A program made the position numbers and the translations under genes. Positions 9,369 to 18,285 of a DNA stretch of 64,000 nt are shown in pieces. The notes beneath the pieces were generated by a model. That model ran no database searches, was not told the DNA's origin, and saw nothing but the letters and a program-made list of their open reading frames with translations. Positions within the stretch are counted from its first letter, which is position 1. Each line of letters begins with the position of its first letter. The DNA is from Acetivibrio straminisolvens JCM 21531. Lineage in GTDB: Bacteria > Bacillota > Clostridia > Acetivibrionales > Acetivibrionaceae. The stretch covers positions 1 through 64,000 of the forward strand of contig NZ_BAVR01000005.1 in the NCBI RefSeq assembly GCF_000521465.1, written 5' to 3'.

Positions 9369-9659
9369 CTATCTGAACATTTTTGCAAAGAAGCCCATTC
9401 CTTTTGATCTTCCGTCTTTGTCGCTGTACTCAAGACTCGTTATATACCCTTCAATACTGAGTTCTGAGCTTTCCACGCTTAATTTGTTTATATGAAGGTC
9501 TTCTCCCCGTACAATTAAAAGTCCCAATTCCGTGTCGGCCACAACCATTTCATCGTTAAAGCTCTCCACATCAACAACTCCCGATATGCTAAGCCTTTCT
9601 CTGTTTTCAAGTATAAGGTTATGCATCCCGGTCTTTTGCACCTTTTTATCATCAACCAT
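9369..9659 (-). CDS. yabP: sporulation protein YabP
   Basis: Protein of 96 residues of the YabP/YqfC family. It has the beta-rich core NLILENRERLSISGVVDVESFND and a TELGLLIVRGEDLHINKL segment typical of the family. In Bacillus it is made in the mother cell under sigma-E and acts with YabQ. GAGGGATAAGG precedes the ATG. It is the first gene after the rqcP terminator, so the yabP-yabQ pair probably has its own promoter. Confidence 0.92.
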   Translation of the reverse strand: MVDDKKVQKTGMHNLILENRERLSISGVVDVESFNDEMVVADTELGLLIVRGEDLHINKLSVESSELSIEGYITSLEYSDKDGRSKGMGFFAKMFR

Positions 9660-9752
9660 ACCTTATCCCTCCAATTTTATGTTACACCTTTAAATATTTA
9701 TGCATGTACAATAATAAAAATGACTCTTAACAATCAATTTCACAAATAAAAT

Positions 9753-9785
9753 AAAAAGGCATCTTTCTTTCAATGCCTTTTTGTT
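9753..9785 (-). terminator. terminator of rqcP
   Basis: Stem AAAAAGGCAT/ATGCCTTTTT (9753-9762, 9773-9782). Its minus-strand 3' side ends in TTTTTATTTTATTT. It separates rqcP from yabP. Confidence 0.85.
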
Positions 9786-9802
9786 GAATTGCCTAGTTAC
9801 AA

Positions 9803-10041
9803 TCACCTAATAATATACATATCTTTCGATTCCGATTTTAAAACGTGCTCACTTATCGCTGTCACTTCAACCCTGGTAGTATTGTTCCCGAACCGGATTT
9901 CTATGATGTCTCCAACCTTCACCTCAGCACCGGGTTTTACCACCTTGCCGTTTATCATCACTCTGCCCTGTTCACAGCCTCATTGGCCAATGTACGTCTT
10001 TTAATAAGTCTTGAAACTTTAAGGTATTTGTCAATTCTCAT
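9803..10041 (-). CDS. rqcP: S4-domain protein RqcP (YabO), frameshifted here
   Basis: Restored product of ~80 residues is an S4 RNA-binding domain: MRIDKYLKVSRLIKRRT, then MINGKVVKPGAEVKVGD and IEIRFGNNTTRVEV. RqcP/Hsp15-like proteins bind stalled 50S subunits and help RqcH add alanine tails in ribosome quality control. Near 9977-9980 one base is missing (GAGGCTGTG where GAGGC-C-TGTG restores the frame), so as written it stops after ~27 residues. The position between hup/mazG and yabP matches Bacillus yabO. The break is most likely a sequence error. Confidence 0.85.
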
Positions 10042-10086
10042 AATAAAATCCCCCTCAAACCTCTTTCATTTCTCTTAAAAAGGCAA

Positions 10087-10116
10087 ATAAAAAGGCTTCA
10101 CCCTAGGAAGCCCTTT
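10087..10116 (-). terminator. terminator of hup
   Basis: Minus-strand AAGGGCTTCC-TAGGG-TGAAGCCTTTTTATTT. The stem is centred near 10103 with the T-run at 10088-10093. Confidence 0.85.
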
Positions 10117-10176
10117 TACCTCAATTTTATTTTACAAACACTGTACTTTATAATACTCTAGTTTAGTGTTCAAATC

Positions 10177-10452
10177 TTATTTGTTAACTAACTCTTTTAA
10201 TGCCTTTCCAACCTTAAATACCGGTGTTTTAGTAGCAGGAATTATAATTTCTTCTTTTGTCTGAGGATTTCTTCCTTTTCTTTCAGCCCTTTCCTTTACT
10301 TCAAATGAACCGAATCCTACCAACTGAATCTTATCTCCTTTTGCCAGTGCTTCCTCAACACTTTCAATAAAAGCGTTAAGAGCCTTTTCCGCATCCTTCT
10401 TTGACAATTCACTCTTTTCTGCCATGCTTGCTATTAATTCCGTTTTGTTCAT
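10177..10452 (-). CDS. hup: HU-type nucleoid DNA-binding protein
   Basis: Protein of 91 residues with the full HU fold: helical N-terminus MNKTELIASMAEKSELSKKD, GFGSFEVKERAERKGRNPQT covering the HU signature and the DNA-minor-groove arm, and the FKVGKALKELV C-terminal helix. It is a dimeric histone-like protein that bends and compacts DNA. It lies between mazG and rqcP, a common arrangement in Clostridia. AGGAGG precedes the ATG and a terminator follows. Confidence 0.96.
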   Translation of the reverse strand: MNKTELIASMAEKSELSKKDAEKALNAFIESVEEALAKGDKIQLVGFGSFEVKERAERKGRNPQTKEEIIIPATKTPVFKVGKALKELVNK

Positions 10453-10588
10453 ATTATAATCCTCCTGTTTATTATATTGGATTTGATTTGAAACTTTATT
10501 TCTTTATTAAAATAAATACCATGCTTTGTAAATCCTAAGTAATTTTTATTCGCTGAAAACTTTGAAATTCCTCCTTTCTTTCAGTATT

Positions 10589-11389
10589 TTAAGAAAATTT
10601 TTCTTGATTTTCGGTCTTCGCTTTATTCCATAGCTCGTCCATCTCTTCAAGGGACATTTCCGTAAGGGTTTTCCCGGATTTTGCTGCCTCTTTCTCAATA
10701 AACTCAAATCTTTTTATGAACTTGTTTATCGAACCGGCCAGCGCAAGTTCCGGCTGAACCTTCAAAAATCTAGATAAATTTACTATGGAAAATAATACAT
10801 CCCCAAGTTCATCATTTATTCTTGCCACATCTTTACTCTTATATACATCTCTCAATTCGTTTATTTCTTCATAAACCTTTTCAAATACACTGTCTGCGTC
10901 TTTCCAATCGAATCCCACCTGGCTGGCTTTTTGCTGAACCTTGTAACTTCTCATCAGCGCCGGGAGATTTGAAGGCACATCCTTGAGCACCTCCGTTTGG
11001 CTTTTCATTCCCTTTTCCTTTTTCTTTATTTCCTCCCAGTTGGTTAAAACCTCATCGGCAGTATCCGCTTTATCGGTACCGAAAACATGGGTGTGCCTCT
11101 GTACCATCTTCCTGCAGATACCCGATATTACATCATTCATGTCAAACTCTTTGTCCTCACTTGCTATTTGAGCATGAAAAACAATCTGCAGCAAAAGGTC
11201 ACCCAATTCCTCACAGAGCCTTTTTTTGTCATTTAAATCTATTACCTCAAGGACTTCATATGTCTCCTCGATAAGATACTTTTTAAGACTCTCGTGGTTT
11301 TGCTCCCTATCCCACGGGCATCCGTTTTCACTTCGCAGCAGCCTCATAATTTCAAGCAAATCATCAAAAGTATATTTCTCTTTTATCAT
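10589..11389 (-). CDS. mazG: nucleoside triphosphate pyrophosphohydrolase MazG
   Basis: About 266 residues with two tandem MazG domains. The first (~5-110) has CPWDREQNHESLKKYLIEETYE and EELGDLLLQ; the second (~140-230) has EEINEL and DELGDVLFS. The EExxE/ExxD clusters bind Mg2+. It hydrolyses NTPs to NMP and PPi, clearing damaged nucleotides. GGGAG lies 8 nt before ATG 11389, making this start better than the in-frame codon at 11479. The B. subtilis homologue YabN has an extra N-terminal methylase domain that is absent here. Confidence 0.93.
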   Translation of the reverse strand: MIKEKYTFDDLLEIMRLLRSENGCPWDREQNHESLKKYLIEETYEVLEVIDLNDKKRLCEELGDLLLQIVFHAQIASEDKEFDMNDVISGICRKMVQRHTHVFGTDKADTADEVLTNWEEIKKKEKGMKSQTEVLKDVPSNLPALMRSYKVQQKASQVGFDWKDADSVFEKVYEEINELRDVYKSKDVARINDELGDVLFSIVNLSRFLKVQPELALAGSINKFIKRFEFIEKEAAKSGKTLTEMSLEEMDELWNKAKTENQEKFS

Positions 11390-11493
11390 ATCATCAGCTC
11401 CCTGGCAGTACTTGGCTGTATTAATTATACCAAATGAGGCCAGCAATTGCCATAAATATATAAAGTCATTAATCTTCAAAGCAAAAATAAGTT

Positions 11494-11538
11494 TTAAAAA
11501 ATAACAGGCAATCCTAAGCGGTTACCTGTTATTTTTTA
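11494..11538 (-). terminator. terminator between spoVT and mazG
   Basis: Long stem AAAATAACAGG(C)/(A)CCTGTTATTTT at 11496-11509 and 11524-11537, flanked on both sides by A/T runs. On the minus strand it is followed by TTTTTTAAAAC. Confidence 0.8.
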
Positions 11539-11610
11539 GGAATAAAAACCTATCCATATTTACCTCTTTTTCCAAAGAGCACTGCAGTCCGTATAACTTT
11601 AGGCTATTGC

Positions 11611-12165
11611 TTATTGTTCCATTTGTTTTCCTAAGAAACCTGCAGCTGTTTGAGCAAGCTTTGCCTCGACTTCACCCATGCGAACATCAGGATCCGTTGA
11701 TAAGAATATTACTGCTCCAATGGGGTCACCCTCTGAAATAATCGGAGTCACTACCTGTGAATAATATTTTGTTTCTCCCGATTCGTCGGCTAAAATGCTT
11801 ATAGCTTTTTCCTCAGGTGCTTTTACAACAAGAGTAGTTTTTTCTTCTATTATTTTTTCAACTTCCGGACTTAAGGATTTTTCAAGATATTCTTTCTTTG
11901 ATGCTCCCGAAACTGCAATTATTGTATCTCTATCTGAAATACAGGTTATATGACCACTTGTCTTATGCAAGGATTCAGCATACTGAGCAGCGAAGTCGCT
12001 TAATTCACCTATTGGCGAATATTTCTTTAATATTACTTCACCTTCTCTATCGGTAAATATTTCGAGAGGATCACCTTCTCTGATTCTCAATGTTCTTCTG
12101 ATTTCCTTCGGGATTACTACTCTTCCGAGGTCATCTATCCTTCTAACTATTCCAGTTGCTTTCAA
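11611..12165 (-). CDS. spoVT: stage V sporulation regulator SpoVT
   Basis: Protein of 184 residues. An AbrB-like swapped-hairpin DNA-binding domain (~1-50: GIVRRIDDLGRVVIPKEIRRTL) is joined to a GAF-like domain (~55-180). This fusion distinguishes SpoVT from AbrB. In Bacillus it is made in the forespore under sigma-G and tunes the sigma-G regulon. The start is TTG 12165 with AAGGAGG 9 nt upstream. The neighbour mazG agrees with the Bacillus order, but mfd, its usual upstream partner, is now ~21 kb away beyond the glycan locus. Confidence 0.95.
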   Translation of the reverse strand: MKATGIVRRIDDLGRVVIPKEIRRTLRIREGDPLEIFTDREGEVILKKYSPIGELSDFAAQYAESLHKTSGHITCISDRDTIIAVSGASKKEYLEKSLSPEVEKIIEEKTTLVVKAPEEKAISILADESGETKYYSQVVTPIISEGDPIGAVIFLSTDPDVRMGEVEAKLAQTAAGFLGKQMEQ

Positions 12166-12531
12166 TTTATTATACCTCCTTTTCTAATATAGTTATTAGT
12201 ACAGTTTTATTATTAATATTTTATTGGAGTTTTATACATTACAGGTGAATTATGATAACTAAAATAATTATGAAAGTCCTTGCCAGAAATATGTAGAAAT
12301 AATTGACTTTAATTGGTAATTTCAAGAAGGCAGCAAAAAGAAAGGAGGCCAGAAAGTAGTAAAATGAGTAAAGTGACGGTAAATTAAGCAGCATAAAAGC
12401 AAAAATGCAGAGCGGTACATTTGAGGAAATTACTCCAACTCGCATGTCAAAAGAAGGGAAACTTGCAGCATAATCGTGAAATTATATATTTTGATTTGCG
12501 TAAATTTTATTTTATAAAGGTAAAGGATAAC
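12166..12531. other. spoVT upstream spacer
   Basis: Non-coding spacer of ~365 bp between the CpsB-type phosphatase and spoVT. A 68-codon hydrophobic frame on the minus strand (12239-12445) has no ribosome site and no recognisable similarity, so it is not called. No clear promoter hexamers were found. Confidence 0.4.
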
Positions 12532-13250
12532 TTATTTTTTGGTAACCGGCTGAGTAACAGGAGGAGCAATAATGACTTCTTGGTTGTAAGTGAATATTTT
12601 ATCGCTGTATTCCTTTCCCGCCCAGCTTTTAACTATATCATACGACTCCTTGTATATCTCATAATCCTCCGGCTTGTGGGCATCGGATGCTACAAATTGC
12701 ACCAGTTTCAGATCAATAAGCTTTTTGGTAAATTTTTTAACGTTGGAACCATGAATTCCAACTATACTTGCAGCATCCAACTGGACAAGACAGCCTGTTT
12801 CTATCAATTCAATGAATTTTTGCATGTTCTTTACAAAGTACATATTCCTTTCCGGATGAGCTATGATGGGAACTATTCCTTCCGAATGCAATTTCAAAAC
12901 AGTTTCATTGATATTAACCGGCATTATATCGAAAGGCAGCTCAAACAGCAAATACTTGGAATTGTTCAGGGTGTATTTTTCTTTGTACAAAAACACATCA
13001 TTAATTGAAGAAATCAAAATACCTCATAGCCCAAAAACAAGTCTATTCCAAAGTCTTTTATCCTGGATTTGACTTTATAGAAATTTTCCAGGACATTGTC
13101 GGAATTATAAACGTTTTTTTTGTAGTGGGGGGTAACAATAATTTTGTCCACTCCTATTTTATCCGCTTCCAGTATCATTCTTACAGAATCTTTAATTGTT
13201 GTTGGCCCGTCATCCACCCCAAAAATAACATGGCAGTGTATATCAATCAT
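12532..13250 (-). CDS. PHP-type protein-tyrosine phosphatase CpsB/YwqE, frameshifted here
   Basis: Restored product of ~239 residues belongs to the PHP-family manganese-dependent phosphotyrosine phosphatases that oppose BY-kinases. Metal-binding motifs are present: MIDIHCHVIFGVDDG at the N-terminus, TPHY, PIIAHPERN and SDAHKP. It would dephosphorylate the tyrosine tail of the adjacent CpsD kinase and so cycle polysaccharide chain assembly. The frame is lost in a T-run at 13016-13019 (one T short), splitting it into two overlapping frames. It overlaps the kinase gene by 8 nt. Confidence 0.87.
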
Positions 13251-13992
13251 ATTCTCCCCTCTTTAAACTCTTTAAATTCTTAATTAATTGCGACCATTTT
13301 TTCATGTATTTTTTTCTGGAGTTGTAATAGTCATAACTACCATAATAGTTTTTGTACTCTGACTTGCTTATTTTGTTTAAAACAGCACCTAAAATATTGG
13401 CATTGGCTTTTACCAACTGTTCTTTCATTCTTAAAGCATTTTGGCATCTTACTGCGTTTGCTTCAATAACAATAATCGTTCCATCTACCTGAGCGGCAAT
13501 AATAGCCGCATCTATAACGCTTCCTAAAGGTGGAGTATCGATAATAACCGTATCATAAATCTGCCTTACTTCTCGAATTAAGTTGCTGAATCTGTCGGAG
13601 GTTATAAGTTCTACGGGATTGTTGGTTTTAATACCGCAGGTTATAAAGTCGAAGCCGTCAATATCGGTTTTATTTATTATTTCATTAAGTTCTGCCTGGC
13701 CTAGTATATAATTGGTAAGACCTTTTAAATTAGTGCTCATGAAATATTTGAAAGGCATTGGCTTACGTATATCCGCGTCAACATATAAAACCTTCATTCC
13801 AGCCTTAGCCATTGAAATTCCCAAATTTATTGATGTTGTTGATTTCCCCTCACCCGGACTATAACTTGTAACAGCTAAAGTTGTGATTTTTTTGCTGGAT
13901 TCGCAAAACTGAATATTTGCCCTCAAAACATTATATGCTTCTTCTACTGTTTGATTCAAATCATACTTAATTACATAGCTAATTTCCGACAA
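13243..13992 (-). CDS. bacterial tyrosine kinase CpsD/YwqD
   Basis: Cytoplasmic BY-kinase of 249 residues with Walker A SPGEGKSTTS (~45-54), Walker A' VLYVDADIRKP, Walker B TVIIDTPPLG and a C-terminal tyrosine cluster (YKNYYGSYDYYNSRKKY, ~215-231) that is the autophosphorylation site in this family. It needs the Wzz-like membrane partner encoded 14 nt upstream for activity, and both control chain length and export of the surface polysaccharide encoded divergently at 15.4-31.7 kb. Confidence 0.93.
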   Translation of the reverse strand: MSEISYVIKYDLNQTVEEAYNVLRANIQFCESSKKITTLAVTSYSPGEGKSTTSINLGISMAKAGMKVLYVDADIRKPMPFKYFMSTNLKGLTNYILGQAELNEIINKTDIDGFDFITCGIKTNNPVELITSDRFSNLIREVRQIYDTVIIDTPPLGSVIDAAIIAAQVDGTIIVIEANAVRCQNALRMKEQLVKANANILGAVLNKISKSEYKNYYGSYDYYNSRKKYMKKWSQLIKNLKSLKRGEYD

Positions 13993-14006
13993 TTGTCAGC
14001 ACCCCC

Positions 14007-14675
14007 CTATTTGATGTTAAATGTGGGTATAGTCCCAAGTACATTCAGTTCTAAATATGTTCCTATATCCTCAGATGTTTTGATGGTTTCATTTAATATT
14101 TCAAACAGATAAAATGCGCCTACAGCTGCACAAAGGCTTATCAAAAAAGCTATCAGCGTGTAAAGCAAAGGCTTGGGTTTTACCGGACTTCTAGGAACCT
14201 CGGCCGGGTCAACAACGCTTACATTGGCTATTTTTGTTATGCTTATTGCTTCTTTAACAAATACTTCGCAGACTTTGTTTGAAAGTTCCTTGCTTCTTTC
14301 GGGGGATGTATCTCTTACCTTTACTTCCAAAACTCTGGTATCGTTTTTTGAAGTTACAGTAATATTCTTAGCCAATTGTTCAGGAGAAATATCTGTTATA
14401 TTCAGTTCTTCCAATGTGGTTTTAACAATGAGTTTGCTTTTTATAAGTTCTCTATAGTCTTTGACCAATTGCTGATTCTTCAAAAGCTCATTATAAGTTA
14501 CATCTTCTTCGGAAGCTGCGTTTTGACTGATTATATATAAGGTTGTAGATGCCTCATATACCGGAGCAATAAATGCCACGCTTACCAAAACGGTAATAAT
14601 GGATACAACAATTGGAATCAAGATTATAAACACTATCTTTCTTTTTATCATTACCAAAAACTGTTTTAGTTCCAC
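14007..14675 (-). CDS. chain-length determinant/BY-kinase adaptor (Wzz, CapA/YveK type)
   Basis: Membrane protein of 222 residues. One membrane helix near the N-terminus (~13-37), an extracytoplasmic Wzz domain, the proline-rich PRSPVKPKPLL before the second helix (~176-199), and a cytoplasmic tail that activates the kinase in this Gram-positive family. It is the first gene of a three-gene unit (adaptor, kinase, phosphatase). GGTGATTCATAGTG precedes the ATG. Confidence 0.93.
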   Translation of the reverse strand: MELKQFLVMIKRKIVFIILIPIVVSIITVLVSVAFIAPVYEASTTLYIISQNAASEEDVTYNELLKNQQLVKDYRELIKSKLIVKTTLEELNITDISPEQLAKNITVTSKNDTRVLEVKVRDTSPERSKELSNKVCEVFVKEAISITKIANVSVVDPAEVPRSPVKPKPLLYTLIAFLISLCAAVGAFYLFEILNETIKTSEDIGTYLELNVLGTIPTFNIK

Positions 14676-14783
14676 TATGAATCACCTTTTTCAAGATTAT
14701 TGATTTTAAAATTGAGCTATTTAATAGTATTCGTTTGGCATAAAAAAATTACCATGTCAATGTGACTTACTAAGAAACAAATA

Positions 14784-14831
14784 CTCAAGCCGCAGTTATA
14801 AACTATTTTTTAGCATAATATGCGGCTTGAG
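14784..14831 (-). terminator. hairpin after the small membrane protein gene
   Basis: Perfect 11-bp inverted repeat CTCAAGCCGCA/TGCGGCTTGAG (14784-14794, 14821-14831) with a 26-nt AT-rich loop, just downstream of the gene ending at 14849. On the minus strand a T-rich tract (TATTTGTTTC) follows. Confidence 0.6.
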
Positions 14832-14848
14832 CTAACATGCTTTAAATT

Positions 14849-15181
14849 CTAGTTTTCAGCTTTGCCGTTTCGTATCCAGAATATTTTTGCCAAAATTCCG
14901 GCTATAACTCCAAGTATCGTTGCTACTATTACACTAAGAATTCCGTATTTTAAAGTAAAATGTAGGCATTCAAAATGCTCAAAAAGGTCTTCTACTGTGA
15001 GCACATCATTGAAGATGCGCAACCCGATAAGGTTGATTATAAAAATAAGCAAATCAAATATTAGTGCAGTGGCTACAATTGTTCTTTGTCTTACTCGAGA
15101 TAACCAGTTATAGAACCACTCAGAGATTAATCCCGGAACCAGAATCATCAAAAAGTAAATAATCGCATTCAGCACTATCAT
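14849..15181 (-). CDS. small membrane protein, unknown function
   Basis: Protein of 110 residues, not recognised. Three hydrophobic segments (~3-20, ~36-54, ~79-102) suggest an integral membrane protein. AAAGGAGTATAAAAC gives a good ribosome site before the ATG. It stands alone between the Wzz/kinase unit and the divergent glycan operon with its own hairpin, and may be a locus-specific accessory protein. Confidence 0.7.
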   Translation of the reverse strand: MIVLNAIIYFLMILVPGLISEWFYNWLSRVRQRTIVATALIFDLLIFIINLIGLRIFNDVLTVEDLFEHFECLHFTLKYGILSVIVATILGVIAGILAKIFWIRNGKAEN

Positions 15182-15448
15182 GTTTTATACTCCTTTCCAT
15201 ATGATTCAATTAATCTATTTTATAATACTCGGAATGAAGATTTATGGTTCCATACATTGACAAAAAATAATTGGACCATTTTCAATGAAAAGATAACCGC
15301 CTGGAATTTTTAATTAACATCTATTATCAATCTTACATAATATGAAGCATGCTAATTATTTTTGAAAGAACTGTAAGAACATAAAGCCATTTATATATTT
15401 TTCTTATAAGCCGCTTTTATGTAGCTTCTGTAATTGGGAGGTTTAGAT

Positions 15449-17272
15449 ATGAAGAATTTAAACAATAGAACATTTCTTGTTGCGGATTGTCTATTCGTAA
15501 ACATGGCTTTATTCATCGGCCTTATAATAAGGTTTGATGCAGACATTCCGGAAGCTATGTCGGGAATGATTCCTTTTAATTTTCTTATTACAACTATAGT
15601 AAGCATACTAATATATAATATATTCGGTATTTACTCAATGCTGTGGAACTATGCAAGTGTCGAAGAGCTTTTAAAAATATTTTGGTCAACAATAACATCA
15701 ACAATCGTACAACTTCTCTTGGCAACATACTTTAATGTGTTATTCCCCGTTTCGGTATATATCATAAGTTGGATGATTACATTTTATCTTGTAGGATCAG
15801 TAAGATTCATCGGCAGGATAACCAAAAGTATAAAAATAAAAAACCAAAAAAAGCACACAAAAAAAAGAATAATGATTATAGGCGCGGGCGATGCCGCTTC
15901 GCTGCTTATTAAGGAAATGAAGAACAATAAACGCAGTACTTATGAACCGATAGTTGCAATTGATGACGACCCCAAAAAACACAATACTCAAATAAACAGT
16001 GTTCCTATTGCAGGGGGCAGAAATAAAATTATAAAGACTGCAAAGGAAATGTCTATAGAAGAGATAGTTTTAGCCATACCCTCAGTTTCGAAAAAGAAAA
16101 CACTGGAAATTATAAATATATGCCAAAAAACAGATTGTAAACTAAAGGTATTGCCGAGTGTATACAGCCTTGTAAACGGAGAAGTAAGCATCAAGGAAAT
16201 AAGAGACGTTACCGTTGAGGATCTTCTTCCAAGAGATGAAATTTCCCTTTCCATAGAAGAGATATCCGGCTATCTTAAAGGTGAGACCATTTTGGTTACC
16301 GGAGGAGGAGGCTCGATTGGTTCCGAACTTTGCAGGCAAATAGCATCCTTTGAGCCCGAAAGCCTTTTGGTATTTGATATATACGAAAACAATGCTTATG
16401 AGCTCCAAAATGAACTTATTCAAAAATATAAAGACAAGCTGGACATTAAAGTGATAATAGGTTCGATAAGGGATAAAAAAAGATTGGATTATGTGTTTTC
16501 GCGCTACAGGCCGGGCATAGTGTTTCATGCGGCAGCTCACAAACATGTTCCGCTAATGGAATTTAATCCTCAGGAAGCTGTCAAAAACAATGTATTCGGC
16601 ACATTAAATCTTGCCGAATGCACCCACCAATATAATTGCAAAAAATTTGTGCTTATATCGACCGATAAAGCGGTTAATCCAACAAGTATAATGGGAGCAA
16701 CAAAAAGAATTGCCGAGCTTATCATACAATATATGAACTCAATAAGCAAAACCAAATTTTCTGCCGTAAGGTTCGGCAATGTATTGGACAGTAGCGGAAG
16801 TGTCATTCCCCTTTTTAAAAAGCAAATTGAACATGGAGGTCCCATAACAATAACCCATCCGGAAGTTACCCGGTATTTTATGACCATTCCTGAGGCAGTA
16901 AGCCTTGTCATTCAATCCGGAGCAATGATGGAAGGGGGAGAAATATTTATACTTGACATGGGTAAACCGGTTAAAATTATTGACCTTGCCAAGTCATTAA
17001 TTTCTTTATCGGGATTAAAACCCGGTACTGATATAGATATTGAATATATCGGATTAAGACCCGGTGAAAAGCTGCATGAGGAACTGCTTATTTCAGAGGA
17101 TGGAGTAGGCATAACAAAAAATGACAAGATATTCATCGAAAAGAGCAAATTGATTGACTTTGACCGGTATATGCAGGAGATAAAAGATTTCGAGTTTGAT
17201 AATTTGGATGATACCGAAAAAGTAATAAGTTTTGTTAAAAAGCTGGTCCCGACATACCAGAAAGATTTGTAA
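15449..17272 (+). CDS. membrane nucleotide-sugar 4,6-dehydratase (PglF/CapD/WbpM family)
   Basis: Protein of 607 residues. Four N-terminal membrane helices (~7-120), a Rossmann-like middle domain (IMIIGAGDAASLLIKEM, ~145), then the catalytic short-chain dehydrogenase domain with VTGGGGSIGSELCRQI (~288-303) and STDKAVNPTSIMGATKR at the active site. Enzymes of this kind convert UDP-GlcNAc to UDP-4-keto-6-deoxy sugars, the first step to bacillosamine- or QuiNAc-type residues. GGGAGG lies 7 nt before ATG 15449. It heads the glycan operon; no dedicated PglE/PglD partners are in the window, so the end sugar is open. Confidence 0.93.
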   Translation: MKNLNNRTFLVADCLFVNMALFIGLIIRFDADIPEAMSGMIPFNFLITTIVSILIYNIFGIYSMLWNYASVEELLKIFWSTITSTIVQLLLATYFNVLFPVSVYIISWMITFYLVGSVRFIGRITKSIKIKNQKKHTKKRIMIIGAGDAASLLIKEMKNNKRSTYEPIVAIDDDPKKHNTQINSVPIAGGRNKIIKTAKEMSIEEIVLAIPSVSKKKTLEIINICQKTDCKLKVLPSVYSLVNGEVSIKEIRDVTVEDLLPRDEISLSIEEISGYLKGETILVTGGGGSIGSELCRQIASFEPESLLVFDIYENNAYELQNELIQKYKDKLDIKVIIGSIRDKKRLDYVFSRYRPGIVFHAAAHKHVPLMEFNPQEAVKNNVFGTLNLAECTHQYNCKKFVLISTDKAVNPTSIMGATKRIAELIIQYMNSISKTKFSAVRFGNVLDSSGSVIPLFKKQIEHGGPITITHPEVTRYFMTIPEAVSLVIQSGAMMEGGEIFILDMGKPVKIIDLAKSLISLSGLKPGTDIDIEYIGLRPGEKLHEELLISEDGVGITKNDKIFIEKSKLIDFDRYMQEIKDFEFDNLDDTEKVISFVKKLVPTYQKDL

Positions 17273-17446
17273 CCGAAACTTGGGAAGCTGCATATTATGT
17301 AACAAAATAAAAAGTTGGAAACACAAAAGCCCTTGTTGCTAAACTGATATACCTAAAGATAAACAACTCTTTTGCTATAAAAGTCCGAAAAAACGATTTC
17401 AGCAACTTGCAAACAGAATAACCTTTTGGCAGGAAGGATGACCGGA

Positions 17447-18274
17447 ATGGCTTTGAAGCTTATGTATATCACTAATGAAGTTGAAATTGCCAAAATAGCT
17501 GAAAAAGCAGGAGTCGATTGGATATTTGTCGATTTGGAGATTAACGGTAAAGAGAAAAGGCAAGGTCATCTTGACACTGTTATTTCAAAACACATGATCA
17601 GTGACGTGAAAAAAATTAAATCAGTACTGGAAAAATCCGAGCTTTTAGTCCGTGTTAACCCGATATTCGAAGGCTCAAAGGACGAAATTGATTCGGTGAT
17701 TGAATATGGAGCAGATATTGTGATGCTTCCTTTTTTTAAAACTAAAGAAGAGGTTGATAAATTTGTTGGTTATGTTAACAACAGGGCAAAGGTCATGCTT
17801 TTGCTCGAAACACCACAAGCTGTTGACAATGTTGATTCAATACTAAGCGTAAGCGGAATAGATTATATCCATATCGGACTTAATGATTTGCATTTGGGTT
17901 ACAAAATGAAATTTATGTTTGAACTGCTGTCAGAAGGTACGGTTGAAATGCTTTGCAAGAAAATCAAAGAGAAATCTATTCCTTATGGCTTTGGAGGAGT
18001 GGCACGGCTTGGAACAGGTCTTTTGCCGGCAGAAAACATACTTGCCGAACACTATAGATTGGGTTCTTCCATGGTCATCCTTTCAAGGAGCTTTTGTAAC
18101 ATAAAAGAACTTTCCGATTTGGATATTATAAGCCAAACATTTAAAGAAGGCATCGCAGACATAAGAAAGTATGAAGCTGAACTTTCCTTAAAAAGTGAGG
18201 AGTTTTTCCGGCAAAACAAGATAAATCTGAAAATGCTGGTGGACAAAATTAAAAACTCTTGTGTAACAGATTGA
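17447..18274 (+). CDS. HpcH/HpaI-family aldolase/lyase
   Basis: Protein of ~275 residues with the TIM-barrel pattern of HpcH/HpaI (2-keto acid) aldolases: DWIFVDLEINGK, LVRVNPIF, DIVMLPFFKTKEEV, VMLLLETPQAV and IHIGLNDLHLGYK, where E and D of the LETP and GLNDL motifs are the usual metal ligands. Such enzymes make or break C-C bonds with pyruvate-like donors. AGGAAGG lies ~9 nt before ATG 17447; earlier codons at 17426 and 17438 overlap it. An aldolase of this class inside a glycan operon is unusual; the substrate is unknown. Confidence 0.85.
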   Translation: MALKLMYITNEVEIAKIAEKAGVDWIFVDLEINGKEKRQGHLDTVISKHMISDVKKIKSVLEKSELLVRVNPIFEGSKDEIDSVIEYGADIVMLPFFKTKEEVDKFVGYVNNRAKVMLLLETPQAVDNVDSILSVSGIDYIHIGLNDLHLGYKMKFMFELLSEGTVEMLCKKIKEKSIPYGFGGVARLGTGLLPAENILAEHYRLGSSMVILSRSFCNIKELSDLDIISQTFKEGIADIRKYEAELSLKSEEFFRQNKINLKMLVDKIKNSCVTD

Positions 18275-18285
18275 GGGGTTTATAT

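Noticed and set aside
12239-12445. Small hydrophobic protein gene upstream of spoVT
   Set aside because: No ribosome site, no recognisable family, and AT-rich sequence readily gives hydrophobic frames.
15449-17272. Pseudaminic acid pathway rather than legionaminic acid
   Set aside because: The NeuC-type hydrolysing epimerase (legG) and LegB/LegC-type signatures fit legionaminic acid; pseudaminic clusters use PseG-type hydrolases, which are absent.
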